Source: Buddleja alternifolia
Lineage: Eukaryota > Streptophyta > Magnoliopsida > Lamiales > Scrophulariaceae
Assembly (NCBI GenBank): GCA_019426215.1
Contig: CM033395.1
Location: 19,830,569-19,894,568 of the forward strand
DNA length: 64,000 bases
Reading direction: 5' to 3'
Part shown: piece after piece, positions 23,789 to 35,849 of the stretch
How the letters are laid out: each line of letters begins with the position of its first letter
How positions within the stretch are numbered: position 1 is the first letter of the stretch
Translations under genes and position numbers: made by a program
Notes under the pieces: model-generated
The model's input: the letters and a program-made list of their open reading frames with translations, nothing else
Databases searched by the model: none
What the model was told of the DNA's origin: nothing

Positions 23789-24559
23789 TATTATAGAGTA
23801 TTTGAGAAAAATAGAGTACAATATTCTTGCTTTTAAAGAAATAGATATTATTGTCAACAACAACAAAGGTTGTTATATAATTTTGTTGTTCAACGTATTT
23901 TATGTCAAAGTCAAAGAATATAGCATAACAACAAATTCAAGAGGAGGAATCAAACCAATCGGAGAGAGAAATAACAATAATCAACAAGGATCATTATAAT
24001 GTCCTTTGATTTGAAATTTTATTTTTGTGATATGTAAATCATAGTTTTGTTCTTTTTGGGATCTTTGTTGTAAGCACTTTGCTGGATTTTTACTATTTCC
24101 AAGCTTAAAAACAAAATAGTTTTGATGCTCAATAGTGTCACTGACAATTGAAATCTAATTGATTTGGTTTTAGTCACAATGTTCTACTTATTTTTATGTT
24201 GTTTAAGATAAAATTCAAGTTAACTTAGCATGCTTAGGATTGTTTTGTGTAACAATGTAAAAGGTCGTAAATATCATCATTCCAAGTCCACGATCTTAGT
24301 AGATGTGCATAACACATTCCTTTTGTGGATGGATGCAATTTGGGAGAAGGACTTTTAGTTTGTTATATAGATATGTCCTATGTCATAAATGAATTAAGAC
24401 TATTTTTATCATGATTTGTTGGGTTGGATATTCTTTGGTAGTCTTTGATACTGAAATGCTATAATGCAATTCAAACATAACATTCTGTTACTTATCTTTG
24501 TAGTTTCATTATCTCGATAATTATAATTACCATGCATGTCATCAAATTAACATTTAGGT

Positions 24560-24932
24560 AAATGTCACTAATACTCCTTGAAGTTTCATCTTTGTATCAC
24601 TTTGATCATTAAAGTACCTAATGTCACACTATAGTCCATAAAGTTTAATTTGTGTTTCAATTTTGTTCTTCAGACCTTTTTTGGTGAATTTTGTTGGGAT
24701 TGGGTAGCATATGCATCTCAAATGCCATCTTTTAGGCGCAAATGTGAGGTGCATATGTTGTTGTTGTTAGACATGTCGCACATGTTGCCCCCTCCGTCCA
24801 AAATTCATCGAAAAATGCCCGAATGGCGAAAGTGAAATACAAACCAAACATTAGGAATGATAGCGTAACATTTAGTACTTTAAATACCAAAGTGATACAA
24901 AAATGAAACTATAGGCCATATTAGTGACATTT
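24560..24932. mobile_element. MITE with long (about 70-bp) terminal inverted repeats
   Basis: Left AAATGTCACTAATACTCCTT..., right (reverse complement) AAATGTCACTAATATGGCCT.... Similarity continues through TTTGTATCACTTTG and AAAGTAC...AATGT. The total is about 373 bp with no transposase. The 61-codon ORF inside is not a gene. Long inverted repeats suggest a Mutator-type derivative, but no clear 9-bp duplication was seen. Confidence 0.62.
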
Positions 24933-25739
24933 GTTCTATTATTTAATTTATCATAGTTTTTCTACTACAAATACTGTCTCATGGTAAACTACTTTTGGGA
25001 AGATATTATAACAAACAAAGGAGGCGCTTTATCGCAACTGCTAATCAAAAGTCAATTATTGCAATAGCAAGCGTCACAAATAAAATATGTTTAGGTAAAA
25101 ATCATATGATAAAAAAAACGGAAAATTCCATACAAATCATATGATTTTTATTAATAAAAAACTTATACATTTTTGGTATTCTTACTACAAATAGTGATAG
25201 CACAAAGGAAGAACTGCAGACTGCAATTCAAACTGCTAATGCTTATTGCAGTCTGCAGAGGTCCTTTGCCAAAGATGATAAAATCAAGTTTCCATAACTT
25301 TTTATTGAAATTTTTTATACATGGTACGAAATTCTACTCAAACTCTGATTTTTCCATTAATATAAATTACATAAGATACACATATATGTTTAGTTGATTA
25401 CCAAAGAAGTTCAGGGCATATATACTCTAATAGCAAATAGTGTTGTGGTTCTTAGGAGGTCCGGGAATAAAGAATGCGGAACAATAATCATGATACATTA
25501 TTATATAGTGGCTTCTAAGAGATTTTGTAATATTTACTACTATGATTATTGTAGAGTCAACTTATTTTTGTTAATATTATTTCATTGAACTTTAAATTTT
25601 ATTCAACTTATTGAAATTTCATTTGTGATTGATTCTTGAACACTATAATATCAAGCTCAAATTTTTAAATATTTATCGTGCATCAATACTGTTTTGTGTT
25701 AGTTTAAGATTTAAGTGGTTGTTGAGCACTTATATAAAC
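24933..25739. other. No gene; contains one strong hairpin
   Basis: AT-rich DNA holding the hairpin at 25204-25266. The ORFs at 25173 and 25394 have no recognisable features. Confidence 0.45.
25204..25266. other. Perfect 14-bp stem hairpin, miRNA-precursor-like size
   Basis: CTGCAGACTGCAAT (25214-25227) pairs exactly with ATTGCAGTCTGCAG (25245-25258). AAAGGA/TCCTTT extends the stem after a small internal mismatch. The loop is about 17 nt. It may be the core of a decayed inverted-repeat element rather than a small-RNA gene. Confidence 0.5.
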
Positions 25740-27273
25740 TGTTAGGAATTTCATGTTAGAAGTTTTGATGATGACAATTAGGATTTTTTGTTAGACCCCA
25801 AAAATATGTAAGTTTTATTTTGGTAGAAAAATTTGTATAAGCTTTGAAGCGTTAGATTTGTAATAAGCTTATTAGGCTTTGCTTTATTTTATTTTAGAGT
25901 GTTAGGCAACGTAGTCTTAGGCTGAGCGTCTGATAATTTCTGAGTGAGTTTATCAGTGGTAAAGTTTGAAAACTCAAGCGCCTGTTCTCTAAAAGAAGAT
26001 ACAGTCTTCAAGCGTTCAATTGACCAGCTATATCAAGCGTTACCTTATGGGACAGAAGTGATTTCACCTGAATTTATTTCCAAGTCCAGAAGGAGTTTAA
26101 TACAAATATTCTCAAAGCATTAAGTACCAACGGGTATTTAGTTCAAATGCATTAAATGCTGATAAGAGCATTAAATGTGATAAGCACTTTCAGACGTACG
26201 GAGAAGCCACCCTATTGGACTGTCAACTATCTCAGACTGCAGCACCAACTTTTGTGCAGCAGATCAGGAAAAAGGACAAAAGTTGTTCACTCGCGAAAGT
26301 GAGAGACACGCGTCAGTGCATGTGTCAAACAGACACTTTCTCCAAGAATGCCTATAAATAGAACTTCAACAACAAGCCAAAGAAGAGAACAATTATCAAG
26401 TCGAATTGTTGTTGCATTGAAGTCTCATTCCTTAAATTCTCAGAAAAGCCAGAATATTCAAGAAAAACATTCCACTTGCTTTTCTTCAAATCCTGAGACA
26501 GTCAACAAATATCTCAAATATTCTTTTCGAAGAAACCACTTTCCTACTGAGATATTCCCAAGTTGTTTGAACTTCATCAAAATCAAACAAACCGTTTTAG
26601 AAAACTCCATCCAAGCCTCGCGATCTGTGTGAAGTCGAAGTTGGATACTTGGATTATTTCTGGGTGAAAGAAGCAAGGGGATTGAAGTGATTTGGAGCAG
26701 AAATCTGTGTGATCAAGGAACTCAAGTCATCGACATCCATCTCTCCCTAATTTGTAGAAGATTCTGTGTGATTCTTTGAGAATCATTTTAGTGGATTGCC
26801 TCCGATTTCAAAGGAGAAGAAGGACGTAGTTGGGATTACATCACCCAACGAACCTTACAAACTTTGTGTCATTTACTTTTCAGTCAATTCCTTCATCTAT
26901 CATATCATTGCATAAGTAAAACACAATCAAAAGCTAAGCAACTAAGAAAACTCTTGTGACGCTAAAACTTTCAAAGAGAAGACTCCAAAAATCTTTCCGC
27001 TGTGCTAACACTGATTAAAAGAACTGAACGCTTAACCTACTTGGTCAGAGTATTCAATTCTTGAAGTCTGAGTTAACTTCATAAAATAGTCTTCATCAGA
27101 CGCTTCGCCAAAGCACCAATATTTTAAGTGAACGCTTAAGTCAAGCGTTAGACACTTCAAGCGTCCAAAAGCCTTTTAATACGAGACTTTTTGAAGTTGA
27201 AAAAGTCTTAAGGGTCTATTCAACCCCCCCCCCCCCCCTTCTAAACCCTTTCGTATGCCACTTGGGACCAACA
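25740..27273 (+). repeat. Solo LTR of a SIRE/Maximus-like copia element
   Basis: TGTTAGGAATTT...GGGACCAACA, 1,534 bp. Flanks are TAAAC (25735-25739) and TAAAA (27274-27278), a 5-bp TSD with one mismatch. It contains TATAAATA at 26353-26360, many AAGCGTT/AACGCTT motifs, and a run of 15 C near the 3' end (27224-27238) just before TTCTAAACCC, a layout typical of SIRE-type LTRs as I know them. No PBS follows, so it is a solo LTR. Internal ORFs are not genes. Confidence 0.75.
26353..26360 (+). promoter_or_regulatory. TATA box of the SIRE-like LTR
   Basis: TATAAATA in a position consistent with the U3/R boundary of the LTR; the downstream sequence is the likely transcribed R/U5. Confidence 0.55.
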
Positions 27274-28165
27274 TAAAACTCCTATTATCATGTGAAGGAA
27301 TAGATATAGGAGTTGAGAGGTGTCATATGCATATTGTGCACACGAGCCACAACTTTGTCTTTGATGTATAGATTTGACATTCATAGGATATTGATTTAAT
27401 TGAATTGCTTTCCATTCTTTATGTATTTAATCTATAGTTATTATGAAATTATGAATGATAGGAAATGATTTATATTTCTTAAATTTTTTGAGGAGATTAA
27501 AATAATTATATATGAATATTATGTTAGGAAACAAAAACAAGATTAATTAAGTAAATAAATTGACCGTATTTATTATTGATTTAAACTAGCTTCTTGAAGA
27601 CATTAATGTTGTTAATTATTTACACTGCTACTCATCCTAAACTGTTTATTCCAATCTCAATATCGGTAAGTATACACATATATACGATGCATGATCATTT
27701 TGTATGTTTTGATTTTTTATATAAAATATTGTCAAATAAGGATATTTACTCATAAGTCATAAGTCTTAAGTAACTTTGCATATACTATTTTTAATTGGAT
27801 ATAATTTAATATATATATATATAAGTTTACATAGTAGTGGTTGATTTTATGTATTCCACCAGCATATTTTTTAGAATCAATAGTACTTTTTAATGATTAG
27901 TTAATACCTTCAACGTTTATTTCAACTTGAATTTCTTAAAAGACTTCACTACAAACTTTAGGAGATTGACAACTAAAACATGTATTTTATGTCCAATTAT
28001 TTTGTCATGTATGAATGATGTGAATCATTAAATATTTACATAGTGAGATTAAGTATTAGATGACACGGCGATTATAATTTATTTTAATATTTTGATATAA
28101 AAAAAGTAACGATGTGCCTCATTTATAGCAAGATTTGGTTTTTATGTCCAATTAAAATAATCGAT
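27274..28165. other. No gene recognised
   Basis: AT-rich. 27452-27510 carries a weak copy of the dispersed repeat listed at 19385. Confidence 0.4.
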
Positions 28166-28350
28166 TGTTAGGTGTATACGTGCCTCGATGCCAACGAGGA
28201 GTTAGATTATATAGGGCATTGTTTTATGTTGTGCAATTTTTTACCTATTTACAGAAAGGCATTACGTATTTTGTTCATATAAATCTTTGTGACATTAATA
28301 AGTGTTGAACACATAGTCCATGTGTATCAAGGAAAATCTTCTAATATTTT
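28166..28350 (+). repeat. Truncated 5' end of a copia LTR (1059 family)
   Basis: TGTTAGGTGTATACGTGCC followed by CTCGATGCCAACGAGGAGTT matches the start of the solo LTR at 1059 (CTCGATGCCAACGATGAGTT). Similarity runs through TAGTCCATGTGTATCAAGG and then stops. Confidence 0.7.
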
Positions 28351-28959
28351 TTTTAAACAAAAGTATCAGTATTAGTAGAAGAATATTTATTTGGCATATA
28401 ACTAGCACTTTGTTTAGGTAAAAATACTTATATTGGATCCAAATTACGATGATAACAGGAATTACGTTAGGAAATAAAATGAAATACCCCACATTATGTT
28501 ATTATTAGTTTGGTTTGTTGCATATCGCTCCCTTGTTAAATCAATTATCTACACGAAACTTCTGTGTGTTGAAAAAATTGCGAAAGAAATCTCTATGTAA
28601 TTTTTAGATTGCACATGATCCCTTTCCATTAATGGAGTCTAACGTTGTTTACGTTTTTGCAGTTTGCCAACATACTCCTCATTTTGGTAAATGTTTTGCA
28701 TGTATTCTCAATCGTTGGATCATTTGTAATCAATCGTTACATTTTAATTTTTTTTTCTTAAAAGAATAGAAAACTAAAATAAAAACCATAACAAATTCAG
28801 TAAAAAATTAGAGAAAATGAAAAAACCATGAAAAATTCATAAACAAATAAAAAAATGGAAAAAAAACATAAGAGTGAAAAAATCAGCAAAAAAAATAATA
28901 ATCTGAAACATCAATAAAATTAAGAGTGGTGAGAGAGGTCAATAGATATCGGTGTGGAT
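28351..28959. other. No gene recognised
   Basis: AT-rich; A-rich tracts from about 28750 to 28900. Confidence 0.4.
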
Positions 28960-29266
28960 CAGACGATGGTAAGAGGAGCAAACAATAGCAGATATGCGAG
29001 AAAAGAAAGAGAAGAGTAGGCGAACATATACGAGAGGGGGAGGAGCAGATTGAAGTGGATATGCAAAACAAGGAGGAGCAGACATGGATGAAAGTATGCA
29101 AGAGAGGAAGGGGCACATGTCAGTAGATATTAAAGAGAGGGAAGAGCATACAGAGGTGGATCTGCGAGAGAATGAGGAGCATACGACAGTGGGGCTGAAG
29201 GGAAGGAGGAGGAAACAACGCAGATTGGAGGGTTTCAAGCAGAGGGTGCGCTTTAAGCAGGGTTAG
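28960..29266 (+). repeat. Degenerate purine-rich tandem repeat, partly an ORF with 11-residue units
   Basis: Repeated GAGGAGCA-type units of about 33 bp. In the frame from 29084 they read as 11-residue repeats of the form KEREEHTEVDL / RENEEHTTVGL. Earlier units (EEQIEVDM) are in another frame because of small indels. The 60-codon ORF ends in a basic tail. It may be decayed coding minisatellite; no family is recognised, and the window shows no splice-joined partner. Confidence 0.5.
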
Positions 29267-30033
29267 GTGATGCAACAACGGTGGGGCAAGAAAGGGGTGG
29301 GTAGGGTTAACGAAAAAAAAAGAATGGAAGGCAAGGGAAAAAAATTAGAAAAAAAAAAGAATATGGGTTTGCATTTAGGTCACCCAAATCCAACATTTCC
29401 TACCTGAATTTAATATTTATTTATTTTTATTTAAATTGTAGGCATAAAATCGTCTTTTAACATGTATATTTTGCATAAAAAAAACTTTCATATTCTTAAT
29501 TTGGACATGTGTACAACACTCCAGTAGTTTGTGGAGAGGGTTTTTCTTATAGGTTTTCCACAATCACAATGGGTGACGGGGTAGGGGTTTTTAACCGAGG
29601 ACAACGACATGTCTATCATGACCTTCCAGCGTTAATACCTAATGAAGATGGTCTTGATTATTTACCTCTGTTGGTTTCTCTATTGCACATTAGGCTTTTG
29701 CGTGTAACCAATTGTGATTGCGCGAAGACTGTAATTGAGGTTCAAATGGAGACACATCGAATGAGCTTGAGAAGAAACAAATAAAGCACGAGTTACGTAA
29801 GAATTTATTTATTTACACTATTATCTAGGTTTCAATTTTCAATAAATTTAGTGCTTTATGTATTCATTAAGTTTTCCGTACCAATCAATATATGATTTTT
29901 CAAATAATTATATTTTATCGAATTATAACTCATTCAATTAAATTATTATTGAAATTCCGAATATATAACGATTTCAAGTTGAACAATATGTATGTACATT
30001 AATTATTTTAACGAGATCACATACTATTTACTA
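29267..30033. other. No confident gene
   Basis: Contains a 91-codon ORF (29509-29784) with no recognisable domain, codon pattern or splice context. Otherwise AT-rich. Confidence 0.4.
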
Positions 30034-30210
30034 GTTATTCTAAAAGTATGAATGATTTACATGATTTAACTTTTGTGAAGACCAAAATAACCCTATAGTA
30101 ATAAATTAATATTATCCTTATGTGCATAAACTTAAAATTAATAGTAAATAATCTTGTTCATAACATGAATGATTCACAAGAATATGAATGGATCAAGTCA
30201 TGTATATAAT
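30034..30210. repeat. Dispersed AT-rich repeat, copy 2
   Basis: TATTCTAAAAGTATGAATGA and a downstream AAAATAACCCTATAGTAATA block match the copy at 19385-19630. Confidence 0.55.
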
Positions 30211-32262
30211 TTTCTTTGGCCTTTCTGCAGATTCCATTCACTAATAGGCGATACCATTATATACGCCTGATAGGTGATAGATAGCATAAATTTTCTCCCC
30301 TATGGTAGATCGTTATCCAAAGTGGCGAAAGAACCCAAAAAATCATCAACGGTTCGCTAGATCAGTTAGAAGAGAAATAGATTTACCGGAAAAAAAAGTT
30401 AGAAGAGAAATAGCCAAGAAGTATTCCTTTTATTGCCTTATTTATAATGATTTTTTGTTTTTGCTTTTGTCTTTTTTGTTCCGAGCTTTCATTTCAATTT
30501 TTATGATAGGTATGTATCTGCACTTTGAAGTGGCTCTCACAGTTTTTATGGATTTAGGCATACCAAACATGTAATTCTTCTTCACAAGTCTCTCTTTCAT
30601 GGTGGTAAACTTATTTGGAGCATATGTTGCTTCCTGATAAGATTCAAATGATTTACCATGCATGAACCTCATGTATTTGTAATTTTAAATTTGTAATGCT
30701 CTTTTTAAACAATTTATTTTGCCACAAGTGAGAAGTGATGAGTGATATTTATGGTAGAAATTGAAATTCCGATCTTTCACTTTTTGGTACTGAGCACGAG
30801 AAAGTTTTGCTTTGATACTATGATTATGACGTAATACATATATAGTAGTTATTATATTTTAAAACCGCCTGTAATTCTCGGTCTTCATTTACCTTCCTGT
30901 TATGGCATTTGACATTCTCATGTAATGAATATTGTTTTTAGGTGAAATATCATCATTTTAAGTTATTCACTTTCTATGTCCACCCACTAGAAGATAAGTT
31001 TTTAGGTGAAATATCATCATTTGATATCTTAAGAAAATTATTTCAAGAAAAGATAAGTTTCTTGATAAGAAATAAATGAAAATATTAAGTCCATGATCCT
31101 TTGTTATTTATTAAAAATAAAACTAAAAATGAACAGGTAAATTCTAAATAGTATTCTCGCCACTTACATAAGAAAAGATAATCGATCACTAACCAAATTA
31201 ATCTAACTATTCTGTACTTTTATAGACTTTTTAAAATTTCACTCTCATGTAATGATGGTTGTTTTTAGTTGAAATAACGTAATATAGAGTTGTCCTTTTA
31301 TGTCTACCTGCAAGTACAAGTGTAGAATCTAGATCTTGCTCATGGACTTAGTGAAAATTGAATTTTAACTTTGAATTTATATGCTATTTGGTTCTAAATT
31401 ATATGTGAGTAGTCTGGTGTCATTTTGTCCAATGTACATATTTGGTGGAGTTTAATACAAAATTAAAATATATATTCTTGTGAATATGAATGGTTAAATT
31501 TGGAATCTTATTTACAGCCATTGATCCAACTATTTTCACATTCTATTTTCAATCATGGCTTTGACTTTAAAAATTATGCAGTTTTCGGTCGTGTCTAAAA
31601 CATCAGGCATTTTTCTAATGTTGAAGCCAAATTTCATTTCAAAAGACCAACAAAAGAAAAAAAAAAAAAAAAGAGGAAGCACTTATTATGATATTCTCGA
31701 TTGAGTTTAGAAGTTTTATGTAGTTATTTATGTTTCTTTCTGTGTTTGACTAATTGTTAATTTGATTTGATTAAATTTGCCTTGTAGAAGAAGTTATCGT
31801 TATTTGATCAATCAATGTTCAATCACGATGAAAAATAACCTTGAACATCAACGTACATTTTTTCGTTCCCCAATTAGAATTTTTCAATTATATTAGATGT
31901 TGGTATGTGCTTTAAATCTCTTGAATTAGTATTGATTTACTAACCTTGAACAAAGATGTATTTTTAGCATTTGAAGTTTTAATTCGTTCCTTGAACAACT
32001 CAAAATAAAACAATCTGTAGACAATTATATTAAGTTAAATTCACTAAACCTAATTTAATATAATTAACTTTTCTAACTCAACCGAAAAATAGAAATAATT
32101 ATTTATTAAATGATTATATTTATTTTACTATTATAAGGATTATAATTACTTAATACAAATATTATAGTATATTACATTATTGTATACAAATAAAAATTGA
32201 TTATTCTTGCGTAATAAGATCTATTACCATTTGTGCAGATGTCTTTCTATATCCCTTCTAAA
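30211..32262. other. No gene recognised
   Basis: AT-rich with a direct repeat TTAGGTGAAATATCATCATT (about 30939 and 31001), an A-run near 31653-31672 and weak dispersed-repeat similarity near 31425-31500. The 90-codon ORF at 30302 is unrecognised. Confidence 0.4.
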
Positions 32263-33274
32263 TCTATATTATACTAAAAGTGTGGATAATTTGGTTTTTC
32301 TTCCAATTGTGAATTGATTTATATATCCTTACTAATTACAATTAAAAATTAAAATATCTTTATTTATAAAATTAATGATTAATGAATACCCACCTTCTAC
32401 AAATTAATGAATAATAAATCTTTTGGAATGCATTTAAATTAACGAAAGAAAAACAATAACCTTTCAACTTATCAACAAGTGAAATTCTTTTGTTGAATGT
32501 GGGTTGACATAATTCACCTAATTAAAGAAAAAACTTTCAACCTTCCAACTTCCAAAGTCCTTATAACTCTTTCTAATACATTTAATAAGAAATTTGTCTC
32601 CAAATTTTTAATCTGTGCCAAATGGTTTCCTCTATCTTTGTCAGCAGCCATTGATTTGAGGAGTGCCTCTAATCAGACGGAAACTAAAGGTAACTGATGG
32701 AGGTTGTTTTAATTACTTTGTTTCTGGTTTGCTTGTTTTATGCTCCACACTGAATAATCATATTCCAGACCATGAGGGAGTGTCACCTACTTCAAAATCA
32801 GAACCACATGCACAATTTGAAGCAAGGGTGAGACAAGATCCATTTTTTGACTCATAGGAAGAGCTTTTGTCTGAAAAAATGATTCACGTATATATTGAAC
32901 ATTTTCTCTTTGGATTTGAGTATTTATGTTTGCAGAAAATTAAGATTACAATTCTTCTCTTAAGGATACTTGAATGACAACTCACATTGAATAAACTTCC
33001 AACGATTTTTGCGAATTATTTGTGATGATGAAACAACATATGGTGATACATGTCAGGTAGATGATACTTTAACAAGATTTGCAAAGATAAAAAGAGCCAA
33101 AAAGTACAAGGGCAAGCAACTACCAAAACATCACTACAAAAGGAAAACAGAAAAGCAAAACATCACTATAGTTTGATTTTATTATAACTAACATTCGTAT
33201 GTTCTTAAAATTAATTTAACTAAGGTTATAGAAAGATATGAGTGTCACGTGCAATGCACGTGCTTTATACCAGT
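32263..33274 (+). mobile_element. Nonautonomous Helitron, about 1.0 kb
   Basis: The 5' end TCTATATTATACTAAAAG has the TC start and plant Helitron-like sequence. Near the 3' end the hairpin CACGTGCA-A-TGCACGTG (33246-33262, 8-bp perfect stem) is followed 12 bases later by CCAGT, a variant of the usual CTRRT. It sits between A (32262) and T (33275), the normal Helitron target, with no duplication. No Rep/helicase. Exon-like fragments inside (for example 32768-32826, PDHEGVSPTSKSEPHAQFEA) may be captured gene pieces. Confidence 0.75.
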
Positions 33275-34670
33275 TGTAATAAAATAACAAGGCGTACATA
33301 GCTGATACCACTTAGTTTTTATCTCAAAGTGTAGTTACACCTTGCCATTTTACACAATAACATTAGTGAAAGTTACTGCATCACTTCATTTTTAAGCGTA
33401 CGCTTGTAAACCAATTAAGAGTTATTATGTTTTAATTGATACAGCGTTAGGTTTTGACATCAGGAATCCTACAGAAACATCTAACGTTCACTGAGAATGT
33501 TCAGCGTTGGTTATTGTCATCATTTTTAAGAAATTGCTCTTGCCTGCAGAAACATCAAATGTTCAACTAGATATATGCTAAAACTTGTAAACAATGCATT
33601 TTTTCTTATCACTCCTCTGTATAAATCTTACTTTACCACTAGAAATGAAACTTTAGTCCTTGCATTGAACTTGAGATGGGCATGCGCTAAATAAGCAACA
33701 CATGACAAAAACATCCTGTTTTTCCATCTCTAGATGATAAAAGAAAATCCAAAAACAACAGAAGAAGAAATTATTGAAGCTTGATCCCACAAAATGAGTC
33801 ATATTTGGGGCTCTGGAATCCCTAACATTCTGAAATTCACTACTGGAGGGTGTGTAGATCACCTGAATACTTGCTCCATCTGATTTGTTTTTTCAAGAAA
33901 AATGAATAGAATGGATGAAGATGGTGTAAGGCACTAACTCATTAACACAACCTTACTATACGTTGTTAAATACAAGGAAGAGAATCTCTTATCTTTGACC
34001 AAGGCATTCCTTATCATAGTTCAAGTTCCATGGCTAAACCTAAATACATACACATTTTCATTTACAATCCAGGATGTTTTTATTGTATCTAATTATATGT
34101 ATGCTTTAACAAAAACAGATAGTTAGAAACCAACACAATTAGTGAGAAAAACAAGAACGCTCTTGACAAGATCAAAATTTATCAAGGAACCCACCCCAAA
34201 ACTGTACAGCAATAAAGCGAGATACCAGAAACGAGGTGAGCACCACAGGATGGTCTTCCCCTTGGAGTGATACACTCACTCTGTTTCTCCAGGAATATGA
34301 CAGAATTCCCCAAACTGCTTCATCAACCAAATCTGGATGGATCCTTACGCTATGCTACATTCAATGAAGCCAAAACATCTTCACAACGTTATAATGTCTT
34401 CCAGGCCAGAGAGAGGGACAGAATCTATTACTTGGGATCACACGTACCTGATGTCAATGACCAATTTTGTGCATGTCAATAAACAAAAAACAAAAGGAAC
34501 AAACATGAAAATGAATTGTGCCCTAAAAAGGACTCCATAAGAATAAGAAAATTGATATTTGTGAAACGATAATCCATATTTCACCATTGAGGTTAGTGGG
34601 ACGACAGCTACTTAAGTCATGGTGATATGTGAAATAGAAAGTTAGCTCATGCTGATGGGGTTAGTGCCTT
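33275..34670. other. Intergenic / possible 3' UTR of the minus-strand gene
   Basis: No gene recognised. Short ORFs on both strands (34267, 34337, 33653) lack domains. Part of 33.6-34.67 kb may be transcribed 3' UTR of the RLT3-like gene, particularly if the alternative last exon is used. Confidence 0.35.
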
Positions 34671-34699
34671 TCAGGCTTTCCCTTCATCAGCGGACGATT
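34671..34699 (-). CDS. RLT3-like: Possible alternative last coding exon of the RLT3-like gene
   Basis: On the minus strand a pyrimidine-rich acceptor TTTTTCTCAAG is followed by a 29-bp in-frame end (ESSADEGKA, stop) if exon 15 is cut at 35627. It would give 1,101 residues. Confidence 0.35.
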
Positions 34700-35603
34700 C
34701 TTGAGAAAAATAAAGGCAGGCCTTAGTTTCTATATCTTCACAGACAACCAAGTCATCCAGGCATTCATGAAAAAAGTCATACTTTTAGGAGCATTTCCGT
34801 ACAAATCCCAAATTTTGAAAAAGATAGTTCATGTACCACTTTTCCCTTTTCATGTACCATCCATCTGCCATATTGTGCTCAGTTTTTGTTCAAGTCTTGT
34901 GGATTTCTGCCACAATTCGGAATGTTTAAAATGAATAAAACAGATGATATTTAAAACAGTTTGGAAAAGTAGATATCTTTAATTCATTAAAACCAATAAA
35001 TAGTGAACATTCTCAGTGAACTACATTGATTCTTATATTATGTGCATTTATTATTTTATTCGCACAACAATCCATCTCACGCAAATGAGTACAGAGAGTT
35101 GGTGAGGCACAAAAACATTTGACTGTATAGTTCGTCGTAGAAAGGGGATGATTAGTTAACGCAATAAAAAAAGTAACTCAGAGAAAAGACAGCAAATGTC
35201 ATGCTTTCATGATGTTAAGCAAACTTTTTCCAATATATTTATCCTTTGCATGGGCGTAGTTTTTGACCAAAAAAGAGTAAGCAAACTTCAGAAGTGAGAA
35301 GACTAAAACTAATAATCAATGTAAACAACTAAAGGTAAACCTTTATTTACTAAACAAGAAGAAGAAAAAGAACCATCTCTAAAAGGTGTTAACCAGTAAC
35401 AAACCAGCAAAGTGAAATTAACAATTAAGTCCATGTTATCTAACGAGCTGGCCTGCGCACCAACCTCGGAATCACCCAGTGGAGAAAATTTAAAAAAAAA
35501 AAAAATACATGAACCATGTGAATATGACATTGTTTAATCAAATGAATGTAGAGCAACTATTTGTTGGGAGACACTGCAGAACAGAATCATCACCTAGATG
35601 GAC

Positions 35604-35849
35604 TTAAAATTGGGAATAATGGGTACCTTCCGATCTGTTGATAAGTTCAGATTTAGATTGAGAGTGACCGTTTCCCAGATGAGAGGCAACCAGTAAATCC
35701 AATTTTGTCAACCAAAGTGCAACTGCAGAAAATGTTTGTGGCACGGTTGAAAAGTTTGAAACAACTTCCTCTGAATCACTATAGGAACCCGAAACATTGT
35801 TTTGATAAAACCAGTCTTCATTGATAGCAGTAACAAAGTCAGCCAGGAC
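35604..35849 (-). CDS. RLT3-like: RLT3-like exon 15 (stop codon)
   Basis: Residues 1019-1099: [34 protein letters not shown], ending THYSQF and TAA at 35604. A donor-like AAG/GTACCC at 35627 would instead splice to 34699 and end ESSADEGKA at 34671, which also keeps frame. I cannot choose between these without transcripts. Confidence 0.8.
   Translation of the reverse strand, partial: VLADFVTAINEDWFYQNNVSGSYSDSEEVVSNFSTVPQTFSAVALWLTKLDLLVASHLGNGHSQSKSELINRSEGTHYSQF

Noticed and set aside
26348..26676. 94- and 72-codon ORFs
   Set aside because: Inside the SIRE-like LTR, downstream of its TATA box; noncoding in this class of LTR.
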